Assembly (NCBI RefSeq): GCF_000411475.1
Contig: NZ_KE150464.1
Coordinates: forward strand, 1,108,501 to 1,172,500
Direction: 5' to 3'
Length of the DNA: 64,000 nt
DNA from: Streptococcus sp. HPH0090
GTDB taxonomy: Bacteria > Bacillota > Bacilli > Lactobacillales > Streptococcaceae
A program made the position numbers and the translations under genes. Positions 10,301 through 19,968 of this stretch are shown piece after piece. Within the stretch, counting starts at the first letter, position 1. The number at the start of each line of letters is the position of its first letter. The notes under the pieces were generated by a model, which was given only the letters and a program-made list of their open reading frames with translations, had not been told where the DNA came from and did no database searches.

Positions 10301-10335
10301 CCAAAAGAACCTTCTCCTTTTGGAGAGAAAGTTCT
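10301..10335 (-). terminator. Hairpin between amiA and amiC (partial terminator)
   Basis: On the minus strand AGAAC...TCTCC pairs with GGAGA...GGTTCT and is followed by TTTTGGG. The short T-tract suggests incomplete termination. This would keep the abundant binding protein in excess over the membrane subunits. Confidence 0.55.
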
Positions 10336-10347
10336 AATGAGCATTAT

Positions 10348-12342
10348 TTATTTCACGTGACTTGCTAAATCTTTTTGAGCTTTTTCATTTGATTCAGCTT
10401 TTTCTTTAAGCCATTTTTCACGAGCTTGTTGGTATTCTTCTTTTGTAATAGGTTTTTCACCAACCTCAGTGTATTTCAAGTAACCTGAGTTTTCTCCTTT
10501 AAGACCCGCAGTTGAGTAAGCAGAAGTAAATGGAATAACTTTAGATACAAATGAAACAGCGGTTTCTTTTGGACCTGCCATAACAGGAATTGTCAAACCG
10601 TTATCAGTTAACCAAGCTTGAGCAAGGGCATATTTTTCGTAACGTTTTTGAACGTCTTGATTTTCTTTGTTTGCATCGTCAAGTAATTTTTCATAGTCAG
10701 ACAAACCAAGTTTTTGGATAACTGATGCATCAGTATCCTTATCAATACCCATGAGCAAGCGAGTGTTTCCGCCTTTAATCGTGAACTGGTCTAAGAATGT
10801 TGATGGATCCTGATAATCTGGATTCCATCCAGTCAAGGTATGAATATCCCAGTCTTGTTCTTTCGCTGTTGGAGCACTGAATGAAAGTGGTAATGCTTCT
10901 GCTTGAGTCATTTGTTGAAGATCGATAACAACATTGTCAGATCCAAGTACGTTTTCAATAGACTGTTTAAGCGATTGAACACGATTCACAACAGCTGTAG
11001 ATTCTTGGATGGTTAGAGCATCCAAATGGATTGGGAATTCTACTCCTTCAGCTTTCAAGCTTTCTTTTGCTTTTGCAAAGGCAGCTTTAGCTTTTTCTTC
11101 GTTGTAGAGACCGTTTTGTGAATCAGCAAGCGATACGTTTGACCATGTGCTTGAGTTTGTCTTCGCAAGACTTTCTTCTACAAGTTTACCAAACTGTTTG
11201 TCTCCAACTTGAAGGTCATATGGTGAGAAAGTATTACGGATTGCAACCGCAGCTCCCTCTGTACCATTTGTCTGAGCTGAGTAAGAATTACGGTCTACCG
11301 CAAAGTTAAGGGCTTGACGGAATTCTTTGTTTAGCAAAGCTTTTCTTGTAGATTCTTTTTGGCTATCTGTTGTTTTTGAGGTATGGTTATAAGTTGTACG
11401 ACCATAGTTCACACTTACAGTAGCAATAGCTGATCCTGGTTCGTTAAAGAAGATATTGTCTTTGAACTCAGAAGCATATTTTTCATATGTTGAGCTAGTA
11501 GGATAGATACGAGCTTTACTGTATTGGCCTTCTGAGAATCCTTTAGCAATGATATCTGGGTCTTTTCCATCAAAGTAAGTAAATTTGATGTTTTGAATTT
11601 TAACAGCATCTTTATCCCAATAAGCGTCATTCTTAGCCATTTCAATCGAAGACTTAGCAGTGATTGATTTCAAAACAAATGGTCCATTGTACAAAATAGA
11701 TGATGGATCTGTAGGCGCACCAAAGCTTTCCCCTTGAGATTTAAGGAAATCTTCGTTGATTGGCATCATCACGCCGTTTGTTGTTTTGTCATTCCAGAAC
11801 GTTTCTGGCTGGTTCAATGTATATTCAAGAGTGTTATCATCAACAGCTTTTACACCAACAGTTGAGAAGTCGTTTGTTTCACCGTTAATGTAAGCATCGA
11901 GTCCTTTAATTGAAGAACTAATAACTGACAAACCTTTTGATTTGCCTTCTACCGCGTGTTTCAAACCTGTCACAAAGTCTTGGGCTTTAACTGGAGCGTA
12001 TTCTTCTCCTTCAGCAGTAACCCACTTAGCATCCTTACGGATTTTATAAGTGTAAGTCAAACCGTCTTGTGAAACTGTCCATGATTCAGCAATCGATGGC
12101 ACAAGGTTTCCATATTTATCGTTAGCAAGCAAACCATCTACTGCATTTGTCGTTACAAAAGAAGTAGAATCAACATTGTTAACAACATAATCCAATGTTT
12201 CAGGGTCAACTGAATAAACGTATTTATAATCTGATGCTAATTTTGCATTGCTTGAACCTGCATTTGAATTTGAACATGCAGCAAGCACTCCTACTGCAAG
12301 CAAGGATACTCCTGCTACCGCAAGAATCCGACTTTTTTTCAT
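10348..12342 (-). CDS. amiA: Oligopeptide-binding lipoprotein AmiA
   Basis: Extracellular substrate-binding protein of the Ami importer (664 aa, family SBP_bac_5). A lipobox is visible at the end of the signal peptide (LLAVGVLAAC, lipid-modified Cys23). The mature domain has features of peptide-binding OppA folds, including DPETLDY near the N-terminus, TYTYKIRKDAKW and the C-terminal WLTDNGLTIPVMAGP region. It is the first gene of amiACDEF. It could be confused with AliA/AliB paralogues, but linkage to amiCDEF makes AmiA the better name. Confidence 0.95.
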   Translation of the reverse strand: MKKSRILAVAGVSLLAVGVLAACSNSNAGSSNAKLASDYKYVYSVDPETLDYVVNNVDSTSFVTTNAVDGLLANDKYGNLVPSIAESWTVSQDGLTYTYKIRKDAKWVTAEGEEYAPVKAQDFVTGLKHAVEGKSKGLSVISSSIKGLDAYINGETNDFSTVGVKAVDDNTLEYTLNQPETFWNDKTTNGVMMPINEDFLKSQGESFGAPTDPSSILYNGPFVLKSITAKSSIEMAKNDAYWDKDAVKIQNIKFTYFDGKDPDIIAKGFSEGQYSKARIYPTSSTYEKYASEFKDNIFFNEPGSAIATVSVNYGRTTYNHTSKTTDSQKESTRKALLNKEFRQALNFAVDRNSYSAQTNGTEGAAVAIRNTFSPYDLQVGDKQFGKLVEESLAKTNSSTWSNVSLADSQNGLYNEEKAKAAFAKAKESLKAEGVEFPIHLDALTIQESTAVVNRVQSLKQSIENVLGSDNVVIDLQQMTQAEALPLSFSAPTAKEQDWDIHTLTGWNPDYQDPSTFLDQFTIKGGNTRLLMGIDKDTDASVIQKLGLSDYEKLLDDANKENQDVQKRYEKYALAQAWLTDNGLTIPVMAGPKETAVSFVSKVIPFTSAYSTAGLKGENSGYLKYTEVGEKPITKEEYQQAREKWLKEKAESNEKAQKDLASHVK

Positions 12343-12379
12343 TTTTTAAACTCCTCGTTTTAAATAGTGGATATTGAAG

Positions 12380-12408
12380 ATTATACCACAGTTTTTTCAA
12401 AAAGTAAA
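12380..12408 (-). promoter_or_regulatory. Promoter of the ami operon
   Basis: On the minus strand, TTTACT (12403-12408), a 17-bp spacer ending TGG, and TATAAT (12380-12385) form an extended -10 promoter. It lies about 40 bp upstream of the amiA start. Confidence 0.8.
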
Positions 12409-12479
12409 CGAATTTTCAGAATATTTTGTCGCATGTTTTTTTAAACATTTGAATCTTATGTTTTCAGAAAAGAAAACTA

Positions 12480-12508
12480 TTGACGAGAAACAATTTTCAA
12501 GGTATAAT
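12480..12508 (+). promoter_or_regulatory. Promoter of tRNA-Cys
   Basis: TTGACG (12480-12485), a 17-bp spacer and TATAAT (12503-12508) lie 12 bp upstream of the mature tRNA. Near-consensus strength is as expected for a tRNA gene. Confidence 0.85.
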
Positions 12509-12520
12509 AATAAAAGTTAA

Positions 12521-12591
12521 GGCGGTATAGCCAAGTGGTAAGGCACGGCTCTGCAAAAGCTTGATCGTCGGTTCAAATCCGTCTACCGCCT
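12521..12591 (+). tRNA. tRNA-Cys (anticodon GCA)
   Basis: A 71-nt cloverleaf: acceptor GGCGGTA pairs with TACCGCC, the anticodon loop CTGCAAA carries GCA, and the T-arm contains GTTCAAATC. The discriminator is T, and CCA is not encoded. A strong promoter lies upstream and an intrinsic terminator follows. Confidence 0.95.
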
Positions 12592-12601
12592 CTATATTAA
12601 C

Positions 12602-12630
12602 AAAGACTCCGAGCGGAGTCTTTTCTTTTT
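12602..12630 (+). terminator. Terminator of tRNA-Cys
   Basis: AAAGACTCCG and CGGAGTCTTT form a GC-rich hairpin followed by TTTCTTTTT, starting 11 bp after the tRNA. Confidence 0.9.
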
Positions 12631-12635
12631 AACAA

Positions 12636-12670
12636 TTAAAAAAGCTTTATCAGCAATCAGCTGATAAAGC
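12636..12670 (-). terminator. Terminator of the CBS-domain membrane protein gene
   Basis: On the minus strand GCTTTATCAGC pairs with GCTGATAAAGC and is followed by TTTTTT. It starts 8 bases beyond the stop codon. A T-rich right flank makes it usable in the plus direction as well. Confidence 0.8.
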
Positions 12671-12677
12671 CTTTATT

Positions 12678-14009
12678 TTATTCAGTTTCTTCTTCTACTT
12701 CCAGTTCTTGGATTTGAACCTTAACTTTGGTTACACGACCATTTTTTACTTTGTCATTGGTTAGAGTGATATGCTTATTGCTACTTTCTAACTCATAACT
12801 AAGTTTCTCTGAAGTCGGAATAGTTCCCACACCTGTCAAATAATAACCAGCAATGGTATCTACATCGTCACTTTCAAGTTCGACATCAAAATAATCATTG
12901 AAATCGTTCAAATTCATTGTCCCTTGGACAATATAAGTGTTCTCAGCAATGGTATGAACATAAACTTCAGCTCTGTCAGTCTCATCATCAATTTCACCGA
13001 CAATCTCTTCGAGCAAGTCCTCAAGAGTAACCAAACCTGCCATTCCTCCATATTCATCGAGAAGAATAGCCATTTGTCTTTGTGAATTTCTCAATTCTTT
13101 TAATAAATCATCCACAAAAATAGTTTCTGGTACAAATAGAGGTTCCTGTAATATCTTTCTCAATACAATATTATCAAAACCATCGGTAAACCCAGCTTTT
13201 AGCAGACTCTTGGTGTGAATCAAACCAATCACGTTATCCTTGTCATTGTCATAAACAGGAATTCGAGAAAAGTTTTGTTTTAAGATGCTTTCGATAATCG
13301 TCTGAGTGTCATCTTGAATATCTACCATGAAAGCATCAGTTCGAGGAACCATGACTTCACGTGCCATAAGCTCGTCCAGCGAGAAAATTCCTTGCAACAT
13401 TTCGATTTCATCTGCATCCAAGGTTTCTTCACTATTGGTAAGCATATACTCAATCTCATCACGAGTCATTTTTTCATCTGCATCGTCAAATGTCATTGGC
13501 GTCAAACGACTCAAGAGATTGGTTGATGCTGACAACATCCAAACAAATGGACTCACAATCTTACCAAGAGCGATAATAAATGGCACTGTTCGGATAGCCA
13601 AGGCATCTTTAAGATTAAGAGCGATTCGTTTGGGATAGAGTTCACCAAAAACGATAGAGATATAGGTCAAGAAAGCAAGTGACAGGAAACTTGCGATTGC
13701 GTGCGCAGTTTCGCTATTTCCCATCCATGAGGCTATCAATTCTCCGAGAGAGTCTGCTAGTTTAGCCCCTGACAAGATCGTAATTAAGGTAATACCAACC
13801 TGAATAGTTGATAAAAAGTGATTTGGGTTTTCAAGTACCTTTAGCAAACGGATATAGCGTTTATCTCCTTCTTCTGCCTTTTGTTCAACACGTGAACGGC
13901 TAAGAGAAACCATAGCCATCTCTGTCGCAGAGAAAAAAGCATTTAAAAAGGTCAAAACAACTAATAATACAAACTGCAGTAACAAATCCTGACTGCTCGG
14001 GTCTTCCAT
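12678..14009 (-). CDS. Hemolysin-C/CorC-type membrane protein with CBS domains
   Basis: Membrane protein of the CNNM/CorC family (443 aa), implicated in divalent cation (Mg2+/Co2+) homeostasis. The N-terminal DUF21 region has about four hydrophobic segments (12-35, 75-95, 105-125, 150-165). A CBS pair (about 200-325, REVMVPRTDAFMVDI and VTLEDLLEEIVGEI) and a C-terminal CorC/HlyC domain (345-430) follow. It is monocistronic, with an extended -10 promoter (TGGTATAAT) just upstream. The old 'hemolysin' name is a family label; cation transport is inferred. Confidence 0.88.
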   Translation of the reverse strand: MEDPSSQDLLLQFVLLVVLTFLNAFFSATEMAMVSLSRSRVEQKAEEGDKRYIRLLKVLENPNHFLSTIQVGITLITILSGAKLADSLGELIASWMGNSETAHAIASFLSLAFLTYISIVFGELYPKRIALNLKDALAIRTVPFIIALGKIVSPFVWMLSASTNLLSRLTPMTFDDADEKMTRDEIEYMLTNSEETLDADEIEMLQGIFSLDELMAREVMVPRTDAFMVDIQDDTQTIIESILKQNFSRIPVYDNDKDNVIGLIHTKSLLKAGFTDGFDNIVLRKILQEPLFVPETIFVDDLLKELRNSQRQMAILLDEYGGMAGLVTLEDLLEEIVGEIDDETDRAEVYVHTIAENTYIVQGTMNLNDFNDYFDVELESDDVDTIAGYYLTGVGTIPTSEKLSYELESSNKHITLTNDKVKNGRVTKVKVQIQELEVEEETE

Positions 14010-14086
14010 TTTCCTTCTCCTAAAAAGTATAATTGAGACTATTATACCATATTTTTCAATTTCTACACATTAATTTTCGATTTCTA

Positions 14087-14123
14087 TAGTAAATCCCCTA
14101 TCAAAACGATAAGGGATTTACTA
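14087..14123. terminator. Hairpin downstream of endA
   Basis: TAGTAAATCCCCTATC and GATAAGGGATTTACTA form a long, nearly perfect stem just past the endA stop. The T-run is weak on both sides, so it may act as a terminator or as an mRNA 3'-end stabiliser. Confidence 0.55.
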
Positions 14124-14127
14124 TTTA

Positions 14128-14955
14128 TTAGTCTTTTGTAACCGTAACTTCTCCTGTTCGGTAATCTAACCGAATTCCCTTTTGAACATTAGGAATTACA
14201 ACGTTAAACTCTAATTCACCATCAGAAGATTTGGCTTCTATCTGAGAAGCAGATGGTACTAGGTCCTCTTCTGTCGCATACAGTAGCGTAACGCGGTAAC
14301 GCACTCGTTTATTCTTATCTAGCGCTTTTCGAACTAAACCTTCATAGTAGTTTTGTCCAGTCGAATCTTCAGCTCGTGCTTGGTTGGCCCAGGCTGTTTG
14401 TACAGCAATATTTTTTGGATTGCTAGTAGATGCATCAAAACCATCCAAACCACCAATCAAGGCATAGCCTAATAAATGCCCTCTATCTACTGCGTGATTG
14501 TAGGTTCCTTTTAGGTTCTTAACTTGATGCCATCCTGCTGGTGTCCAAGAAGTTGAACCATTCCCCGTCTCTTCACGGTCTTTGTACTGTCGAGTTGCCT
14601 TTGACATGAGCGCATTGGCTACGGTAGGAACGGTCTCACCACCTACAGTTTTTGTTTTATTATCTGCATAGGGTTTACTTGAAACCTTTGCATCTAGATT
14701 TGTTTTGTTCCCATTGACTACAAAGGCTCCGGCTCCATTCCACTCGATTGTGCCCTTGATTTGTTTTTTGACCGAGTCAGTCAGTACACTCTCTGCCAAT
14801 TCTTGACCAGGAGTGTCGGATGACTGCGATTTTTGTGTCACTTGTGTTTGTGGTGTATTATTGGAAGCCTGCATTTTTTTAATGTAGTAACTTCCTGCCG
14901 TCAATAGTAGAAAAATCAGGAGACCTATGAGGGCCTGTCTGGTTTTTTTATTCAT
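14128..14955 (-). CDS. endA: Membrane-bound DNA-entry nuclease EndA
   Basis: Surface nuclease that degrades one strand of transforming DNA while the other enters the cell; it also attacks neutrophil DNA traps. An N-terminal membrane anchor spans about 9-25. The beta-beta-alpha-metal DNA/RNA non-specific endonuclease core carries DRGH with catalytic His160, Asn191 and Glu205, the positions known in pneumococcal EndA. Length is 275 aa, against 274 in S. pneumoniae as I recall. It follows epuA and murA, the order usual in this group, and functions with the comG pilus encoded in the same window. Confidence 0.96.
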   Translation of the reverse strand: MNKKTRQALIGLLIFLLLTAGSYYIKKMQASNNTPQTQVTQKSQSSDTPGQELAESVLTDSVKKQIKGTIEWNGAGAFVVNGNKTNLDAKVSSKPYADNKTKTVGGETVPTVANALMSKATRQYKDREETGNGSTSWTPAGWHQVKNLKGTYNHAVDRGHLLGYALIGGLDGFDASTSNPKNIAVQTAWANQARAEDSTGQNYYEGLVRKALDKNKRVRYRVTLLYATEEDLVPSASQIEAKSSDGELEFNVVIPNVQKGIRLDYRTGEVTVTKD

Positions 14956-15000
14956 GTTTCCTCCTTACTTTTATCCCTAGAAAAAGGCCGGTTCCCCAGC

Positions 15001-15189
15001 CTATTTTCCTGTAAATTTTGCAATCAGTTCATGCCATTTATCGGGTGTCAAAATCGCCCATGGATCTTGACCTTTTCCTACGATGCCATAGCCAATCATC
15101 AAGCCGATACCAAGTGCTAAGGCTCCTAGAAGTAAAACAATAATGACTAATAGAAATCGACGTAGCACATACCCTACTTGTTTATTCAT
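15001..15189 (-). CDS. epuA: EpuA family small membrane protein
   Basis: A 62-residue protein starting [12 protein letters not shown], with a basic N-terminus, one long membrane span (about 10-32) and a C-terminal stretch with [15 protein letters not shown], as in the EpuA family encoded just upstream of endA in streptococci. Function is unproven; annotations linking the family to an RNA polymerase subunit are labels rather than evidence here. Its start overlaps the murA end by 8 bp, indicating coupling. Alternative in-frame starts give up to 68 residues. Confidence 0.8.
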   Translation of the reverse strand: MNKQVGYVLRRFLLVIIVLLLGALALGIGLMIGYGIVGKGQDPWAILTPDKWHELIAKFTGK

Positions 15190-16468
15190 CTTCATCAGCT
15201 TCCACACTTACCCGTTCAATATTAGCTCCTAACTGAGCCAATTTTTCATGGAAACGATAATATCCTCTATCCAAATGGACAAGTTTTCCAACAACTGTTT
15301 CACCTTCGGCTACAAGACCTGTTAAGATCAAGGCAGCACTCGCACGTAAGTCTGTAGACAAGACTTCTGCTCCTTGGAGGCGTTGGCCACCGACGATACG
15401 AGCTGTATCACGGATAATTTCAGAGTGCAAGCCCATACGACGCATTTCCTCTAAATGTTGGAAACGATTCTCAAATACAGTTTCCACCATGGTTGACTCA
15501 CCTTGGGCAACTGTCATCAGAGCTGTGAATTGCGCCTGCATATCTGTTGGAAATCCTGGATGCGGAAGTGTCTTAACATGAACAGCCTTTAACTTATCAC
15601 GCTGAGAACGGATACGAATACCTTCATCTTCGTCAATGACTTCCACACCCATTTCTTGCAATTTAGCAATCAAAGGACGGTTGTGTTCCCAGATAGCATC
15701 TTTAATCAAGACATCTCCACCTGTCATGGCAGCTGCCACCATAAAGGTCCCTGCTTCAATACGGTCCTGAACAACATTGTGTGTCGCACCATGGAGTTTC
15801 TCAACACCAGTGATTGTCACAGTTTCTGTTCCTGCACCCTTGACTTTTGCTCCCATTTTATTCAAGAGAACAGCCAAGTCTACAATTTCAGGTTCACGCG
15901 CAGCATTTTCGATAACAGTTACGCCATCAGCTAGCGTTGCAGCCATCATCAAGTTCTGTGTAGCACCTACACTTGGGAAATCCATGTAGATGTGAGCGCC
16001 TTGTAGACGTTCTGCCTTGGCTTCGATATAACCAGCTGTTTGGGTAATTTTAGCCCCCATCGCTTCCAAGCCCTTAAGGTGAAGATCAATTGGACGACTA
16101 CCAATCGTACAGCCACCTGGCATGGAAACTTTAGCATGACCAACTCTAGCTAGGATTGGACCTAAGACTACAATAGACGCACGCATCTTGCTAACATACT
16201 TATAAGGCGCTTCTTCTGTGATCTCATCTGTCGCATCAACTTCAACAATATGTGCTTCTTGATCAAAATCCACTTTCGCATTTAATCCACGAACCACTTG
16301 ATTCATGGTAAAGACATCTGATAAGATTGGAACATTTTTTAGAACTGTTTTTCCTTCACTTGCTAAAATAGTCGCTGCAAGTAATGGTAAAACTGCATTT
16401 TTCGCACCTTCAATCGTAACACTTCCAACTAGGCGATCATCTCCACCTTGAACTACAATTTTTTCCAT
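15182..16468 (-). CDS. murA: UDP-N-acetylglucosamine 1-carboxyvinyltransferase MurA
   Basis: Catalyses the first committed step of peptidoglycan synthesis, transferring enolpyruvate from PEP to UDP-GlcNAc in the cytoplasm (428 aa). The EPSP-synthase fold is evident: Lys23 in GAKNAVLP and the PEP-binding, fosfomycin-targeted Cys120 in [11 protein letters not shown]. Streptococci usually carry two MurA paralogues; the epuA-endA context suggests the copy linked to these genes in S. pneumoniae. It follows the DUF1146 gene closely and probably shares its transcript. Confidence 0.96.
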   Translation of the reverse strand: MEKIVVQGGDDRLVGSVTIEGAKNAVLPLLAATILASEGKTVLKNVPILSDVFTMNQVVRGLNAKVDFDQEAHIVEVDATDEITEEAPYKYVSKMRASIVVLGPILARVGHAKVSMPGGCTIGSRPIDLHLKGLEAMGAKITQTAGYIEAKAERLQGAHIYMDFPSVGATQNLMMAATLADGVTVIENAAREPEIVDLAVLLNKMGAKVKGAGTETVTITGVEKLHGATHNVVQDRIEAGTFMVAAAMTGGDVLIKDAIWEHNRPLIAKLQEMGVEVIDEDEGIRIRSQRDKLKAVHVKTLPHPGFPTDMQAQFTALMTVAQGESTMVETVFENRFQHLEEMRRMGLHSEIIRDTARIVGGQRLQGAEVLSTDLRASAALILTGLVAEGETVVGKLVHLDRGYYRFHEKLAQLGANIERVSVEADEDE

Positions 16469-16492
16469 GGATATTTTCCTTTACTTTCAAGT

Positions 16493-16723
16493 TTAAAATA
16501 ATGTTCGTACTGCTTCTTGCCATAGTTGATAGAGATTTAGGAAAAAAGAACTAATCAGATACCCTAAACCAATACTACACAATACTACCAAAAGTCGTAC
16601 CTTCCTCGCATTGTCCTTGGTCACCTTCAAGATTTGATCCCATTTAACCAAATCTTTCAAGAGCTGAAACACTAGGTAGACAAAAAACATATGACTACTG
16701 AGGGTAAAAAACAATTGAATCAT
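16493..16723 (-). CDS. DUF1146 family small membrane protein
   Basis: A 76-residue protein with two hydrophobic segments (about 5-22 and 46-66) and a conserved polar stretch WDQILKVTKDNARKVR between them, as in the DUF1146 (YwzB) family. It commonly sits immediately upstream of murA in Firmicutes, here with a 24-bp gap. Function is unknown; a cell-envelope role is suggested only by the neighbour. Confidence 0.85.
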   Translation of the reverse strand: MIQLFFTLSSHMFFVYLVFQLLKDLVKWDQILKVTKDNARKVRLLVVLCSIGLGYLISSFFLNLYQLWQEAVRTLF

Positions 16724-16780
16724 CTGCCTATTATACCATCTTCTCTTTTTCTACGCTAGTCTCTAAACTCACGCTTTAAT

Positions 16781-17818
16781 TTATGGATTGTTTTTCAAAT
16801 AATCAATCGCATCTTGAAGCGTTTTGACTGGAACAATCTTCATGTCAGTTTTAATCATCTGAGCCGCTTCTACAGCTGTGTCATAATTACTCTTGGCATT
16901 TGGATTTGCCTTTTTAGCTTCATCAGAAACGGGATTATTCGGTGCGAAGAATACAGTAGCTCCCTTTTTAGATGCGGCAACAACTTTTTTGTCAATTCCA
17001 CCAATATCACCAACATTCCCATCTCTATCGATACTTCCTGTACCGGCAATAACTCGTCCATTTCGAAGAGTTGGATCCGCAATTTGTGTATAAATCGACA
17101 AGCTAAACATCAGCCCAGCACTAGGACCACCAATGCCTGCAGTTGAAAACTTGATTGGCACATCACTTGATACTTCTGTTCGGTCAATCAAACCGATTCC
17201 GATACCATTTTTCCCATTCTCAAGAGTAATGATTTTCCCTTCAGCCGTTTTAACTTTCCCATCCTCTTGGTAAGTAACCTTAACTTTATCACCAAGAGTT
17301 TGAGAGTTGACGTAGTCGACCATCTCCTTGGAGCTTTCAAAAGTTTTATCATTGACAGCCGTCACGGTGTCAGCGATATTGAGAATTCCCTTGAAAGTCG
17401 AGTTATCCGTCACAGTCAAAACATAAACGCCGAGATATTTGAGTTCTATCTCCTTGCCAGCAGTTTTCAGGCCTTGATATTTAGCCATATTTTGCGACGT
17501 TTCCATGTAAAACTGGTTGATTCGCATATATTCAGCATCTGATGAACCACCTGTCATTTCTTTGGCGCTTCGAATATCTGTAAAAGGTGTCAGCCAGGCA
17601 TAAACCAAATCGACCAGTCTAGCGTGCTTAACTCCAACCGTTACAAATTGGTAGGAACCTTCCTCTTGATCAGGTTGATTATTGACTTGTAAGACTTTTC
17701 GAATATCTTCTGAAGTCCCTGGAACCTCAATGTAATAAGGTAGGGGCACTGTAAAAGCTATAAATGTGATAATAAGCCCAATAATTAGATATATGGGCCA
17801 TCTAGTTTTTTTCTTCAT
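16781..17818 (-). CDS. sepM: Membrane-anchored PDZ/Lon-type serine protease SepM
   Basis: Extracellular protease (345 aa) of the YlbL/SepM family; S. mutans SepM trims the competence-stimulating peptide to its active form. One membrane anchor (about 8-26), a PDZ domain (about 125-200) and a Lon-type S16 domain follow. The catalytic Ser-Lys dyad is visible as Ser233 in GGPSAGL and a lysine in [10 protein letters not shown]. It overlaps the end of coaD by 17 bp in the rsmD-coaD-sepM operon. Substrate in this organism is not known. Confidence 0.9.
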   Translation of the reverse strand: MKKKTRWPIYLIIGLIITFIAFTVPLPYYIEVPGTSEDIRKVLQVNNQPDQEEGSYQFVTVGVKHARLVDLVYAWLTPFTDIRSAKEMTGGSSDAEYMRINQFYMETSQNMAKYQGLKTAGKEIELKYLGVYVLTVTDNSTFKGILNIADTVTAVNDKTFESSKEMVDYVNSQTLGDKVKVTYQEDGKVKTAEGKIITLENGKNGIGIGLIDRTEVSSDVPIKFSTAGIGGPSAGLMFSLSIYTQIADPTLRNGRVIAGTGSIDRDGNVGDIGGIDKKVVAASKKGATVFFAPNNPVSDEAKKANPNAKSNYDTAVEAAQMIKTDMKIVPVKTLQDAIDYLKNNP

Positions 17819-18290
17819 GATTTAACTCCTCTAAGACAGTAGCTGGTACATACTCACTGATATCTTGGCCAAATTTCAACAATTCCCTCACAGCTGAAGA
17901 ACTGATATAGATATGCTCTGGGCGACTATGAAGATAGATTGTCTCCATTTCTCCTGCTAATTGATGATTGTAAAAATCAAAACTGGCTTCGTACTGAAGA
18001 TCCGCAGCATTACGCAAACCACGAACAAGAACATGGACACCCAGTTTTCTAGCAACATCAACGACTAATTCATCATGAGAAGCAATGACTTGGACATTTT
18101 TTAGGTGTCCCACCGCTTTTTCAACCGTCTCTAGCCGACTTTCTATTGGTAAAAATCCATTTTTGTGTGGATTATAAAAAATTCCTACATACAATTTATC
18201 AAAGAGCTTACTTGCACGTTCAATAAGGTCCAAATGACCAATGGTAATTGGATCAAACGAACCTGTAAATAGCCCAATTTTATCTGACAT
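17802..18290 (-). CDS. coaD: Phosphopantetheine adenylyltransferase CoaD
   Basis: Fourth step of coenzyme A synthesis: 4'-phosphopantetheine plus ATP gives dephospho-CoA. At 162 aa it matches the family size. The nucleotidyltransferase motif [14 protein letters not shown] is at the N-terminus, and the [12 protein letters not shown] and [11 protein letters not shown] motifs follow. It overlaps rsmD by 11 bp, a pairing found in many Firmicutes. Confidence 0.97.
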   Translation of the reverse strand: MSDKIGLFTGSFDPITIGHLDLIERASKLFDKLYVGIFYNPHKNGFLPIESRLETVEKAVGHLKNVQVIASHDELVVDVARKLGVHVLVRGLRNAADLQYEASFDFYNHQLAGEMETIYLHSRPEHIYISSSAVRELLKFGQDISEYVPATVLEELNHEEKN

Positions 18291-18819
18291 AAACCGTCAC
18301 CTTACTAATCCCATATATTTTTTCCTTCCAGATGCCTAAACAGGCGATTTCTTCTGGAAGCTCTACTGATTTATCGGTCTCGCAGACCACCATGACATCT
18401 TCTGAGAAAAGATTTCTCTCCGCCATTTTTTCAATGTCGGATACGATTTGCTCCTTTGCATAGGGAGGGTCCAAAAAGATGAGATCAAAGACACCATCCA
18501 CCTGCTCCAACGCACGACTGGACTCCATTTTCAATAATTGAAACTTTGAGGTTTCCTTGGTCATCCGGATATTTTCTGCCACAATATTCTGGGCCTGGCG
18601 ATCCTTCTCAACCAGAACGGCACTCGACATTCCTCTCGAAACTGCCTCTATGGATAGACCACCGCTACCAGCATAAAGATCTAGTACACGTCCTCCTTCA
18701 AAGTAGGGACCAATCATATTGAAAATAGCTCCTCGGACCTTGTCCGATGTCGGCCTCGTTGTTTTCCCGTCTAACGTCTTTAAAGGACGTCCTCCGTAGA
18801 TTCCTGATACGATTTTCAT
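18280..18819 (-). CDS. rsmD: 16S rRNA (guanine-966-N2)-methyltransferase RsmD
   Basis: SAM-dependent methyltransferase for G966 in the ribosomal P-site region (179 aa). SAM-binding motif [15 protein letters not shown] and catalytic IFLDPPYA (N6/N2-type DPPY) are clear. Its -10 box TATAAT (18827-18832, extended TGG) ends only 7 nt before the ATG, and no Shine-Dalgarno fits between, so the transcript should start at or one base before the start codon (leaderless). It heads the rsmD-coaD-sepM operon. Confidence 0.95.
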   Translation of the reverse strand: MKIVSGIYGGRPLKTLDGKTTRPTSDKVRGAIFNMIGPYFEGGRVLDLYAGSGGLSIEAVSRGMSSAVLVEKDRQAQNIVAENIRMTKETSKFQLLKMESSRALEQVDGVFDLIFLDPPYAKEQIVSDIEKMAERNLFSEDVMVVCETDKSVELPEEIACLGIWKEKIYGISKVTVYVR

Positions 18820-18826
18820 AAGGTCT

Positions 18827-18835
18827 ATTATACCA
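18827..18835 (-). promoter_or_regulatory. Extended -10 promoter giving a leaderless rsmD mRNA
   Basis: TGGTATAAT on the minus strand. The last base of TATAAT is 7 nt from the rsmD ATG, so +1 falls at or beside the A of the start codon. Confidence 0.65.
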
Positions 18836-18852
18836 AATTCTGATGAAATTAG

Positions 18853-18876
18853 AAAATCGAACCTCTCGGTTCGATT
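18853..18876 (-). terminator. Terminator of asnA
   Basis: On the minus strand ATCGAACC and GGTTCGAT pair around a GAGA tetraloop, followed by TTTTC. It lies just past the asnA stop. Confidence 0.75.
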
Positions 18877-18878
18877 GT

Positions 18879-19871
18879 TTAAAGAATATTGTCGTAAGTA
18901 TCTCTAACTTCTTGTGGCCAAACACTGGTTTGGACTTCACCGATGTGCTTCTTACGAAGTAAGAACATAGCCATACGTGATTGCCCGATTCCTCCACCAA
19001 TTGTCAATGGGAAGAGGCCATTTAAGAGAGCTTTGTGCCATTCCAAAGAAAGGCGGTCTTCATCTCCTGTAATAGCTACTTGGCGACGGAGAGTGTCTTC
19101 ATCGACACGAATTCCCATTGAAGATAATTCAAAGGCTGCGCCCAAGTTATCATTCCAAACAAGAATGTCTCCATTCAAGCCATGATAGCCATTTTCAGAC
19201 TCAGTTGTCCAGTCATCATAGTCTGGTGCACGGCCATCATGAGGTTTTCCATCCGACAATACACCACCGATACCAATCAAGAAGACAGCACCATACTCCT
19301 TACAGATAGCATTTTCACGTTCTTTCGGTGTCAAATCTGGATAGCGCTCAACCAACTCTTCTGTATGGATAAAGGTAATTTGTTTGGGCAAAATTGACTC
19401 AATATCGTAACGTGCTTCAACTGCTAACTCAGTCAAACGAATAGCCTTATAAATTTTTTCAACTGTTTCTTTAAGATAAGCTAAATTGCGTTGTCCATTG
19501 GGAATAACCTTTTCCCAGTCCCACTGGTCAACATAAACCGAGTGAGTCGCATCCAGTGAATCTTCGTCTGGGCGAAGAGCCTTCATGTGAACGAAGAGAC
19601 CTTCTCCTTCGCCAAAACCAAAACGAGCCAAAGTATGGCGTTTCCATTTAGCAAGCGAATGTACCACCTCATAGGTTTCATCTGGGATTTGCAGAACCTT
19701 AACAGATACCGGATGTTCAATCCCTGAAAGGTTATCCTGCATCCCATCTCCAACCTTACTCAAGATTGGACCTTGTACTTCTACTACTTCTAACTTATCT
19801 TTTAAATACTGGGTAAAGGTATTTTTTACAAATGAAATCTCTTCCTGCTGGTGAATAAAACTTTTTTTCAT
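18879..19871 (-). CDS. asnA: Aspartate-ammonia ligase (asparagine synthetase A)
   Basis: Makes asparagine from aspartate, ammonia and ATP in the cytoplasm. The 330-residue class II aminoacyl-tRNA-synthetase-like fold is recognisable from [48 protein letters not shown] and the final [16 protein letters not shown] motif. Monocistronic: a TATAAT promoter and GGAGGG RBS precede it and a hairpin terminator follows. I see no T-box upstream. Confidence 0.97.
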   Translation of the reverse strand: MKKSFIHQQEEISFVKNTFTQYLKDKLEVVEVQGPILSKVGDGMQDNLSGIEHPVSVKVLQIPDETYEVVHSLAKWKRHTLARFGFGEGEGLFVHMKALRPDEDSLDATHSVYVDQWDWEKVIPNGQRNLAYLKETVEKIYKAIRLTELAVEARYDIESILPKQITFIHTEELVERYPDLTPKERENAICKEYGAVFLIGIGGVLSDGKPHDGRAPDYDDWTTESENGYHGLNGDILVWNDNLGAAFELSSMGIRVDEDTLRRQVAITGDEDRLSLEWHKALLNGLFPLTIGGGIGQSRMAMFLLRKKHIGEVQTSVWPQEVRDTYDNIL

Positions 19872-19939
19872 ATGTATCCCTCCTTTTGAATAATAAAAAG
19901 ATTATACCCTTTTGCTAGTAAAAATGAAAGTAAAAATTA

Positions 19940-19965
19940 AAAAAGAGCTCATTTGAGCTCTAAAA
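19940..19965 (-). terminator. Terminator of the Bax-inhibitor-like gene
   Basis: On the minus strand AGAGCTC and GAGCTCT pair around AAAT, followed by TTTTTTAATTTTT. Confidence 0.85.
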
Positions 19966-19968
19966 GTA

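Noticed and set aside
18879..19968. T-box upstream of asnA
   Set aside because: Only about 90 bp separate asnA from its neighbour. The interval holds a terminator and a TATAAT box, with no GGTGGNACC-type sequence.
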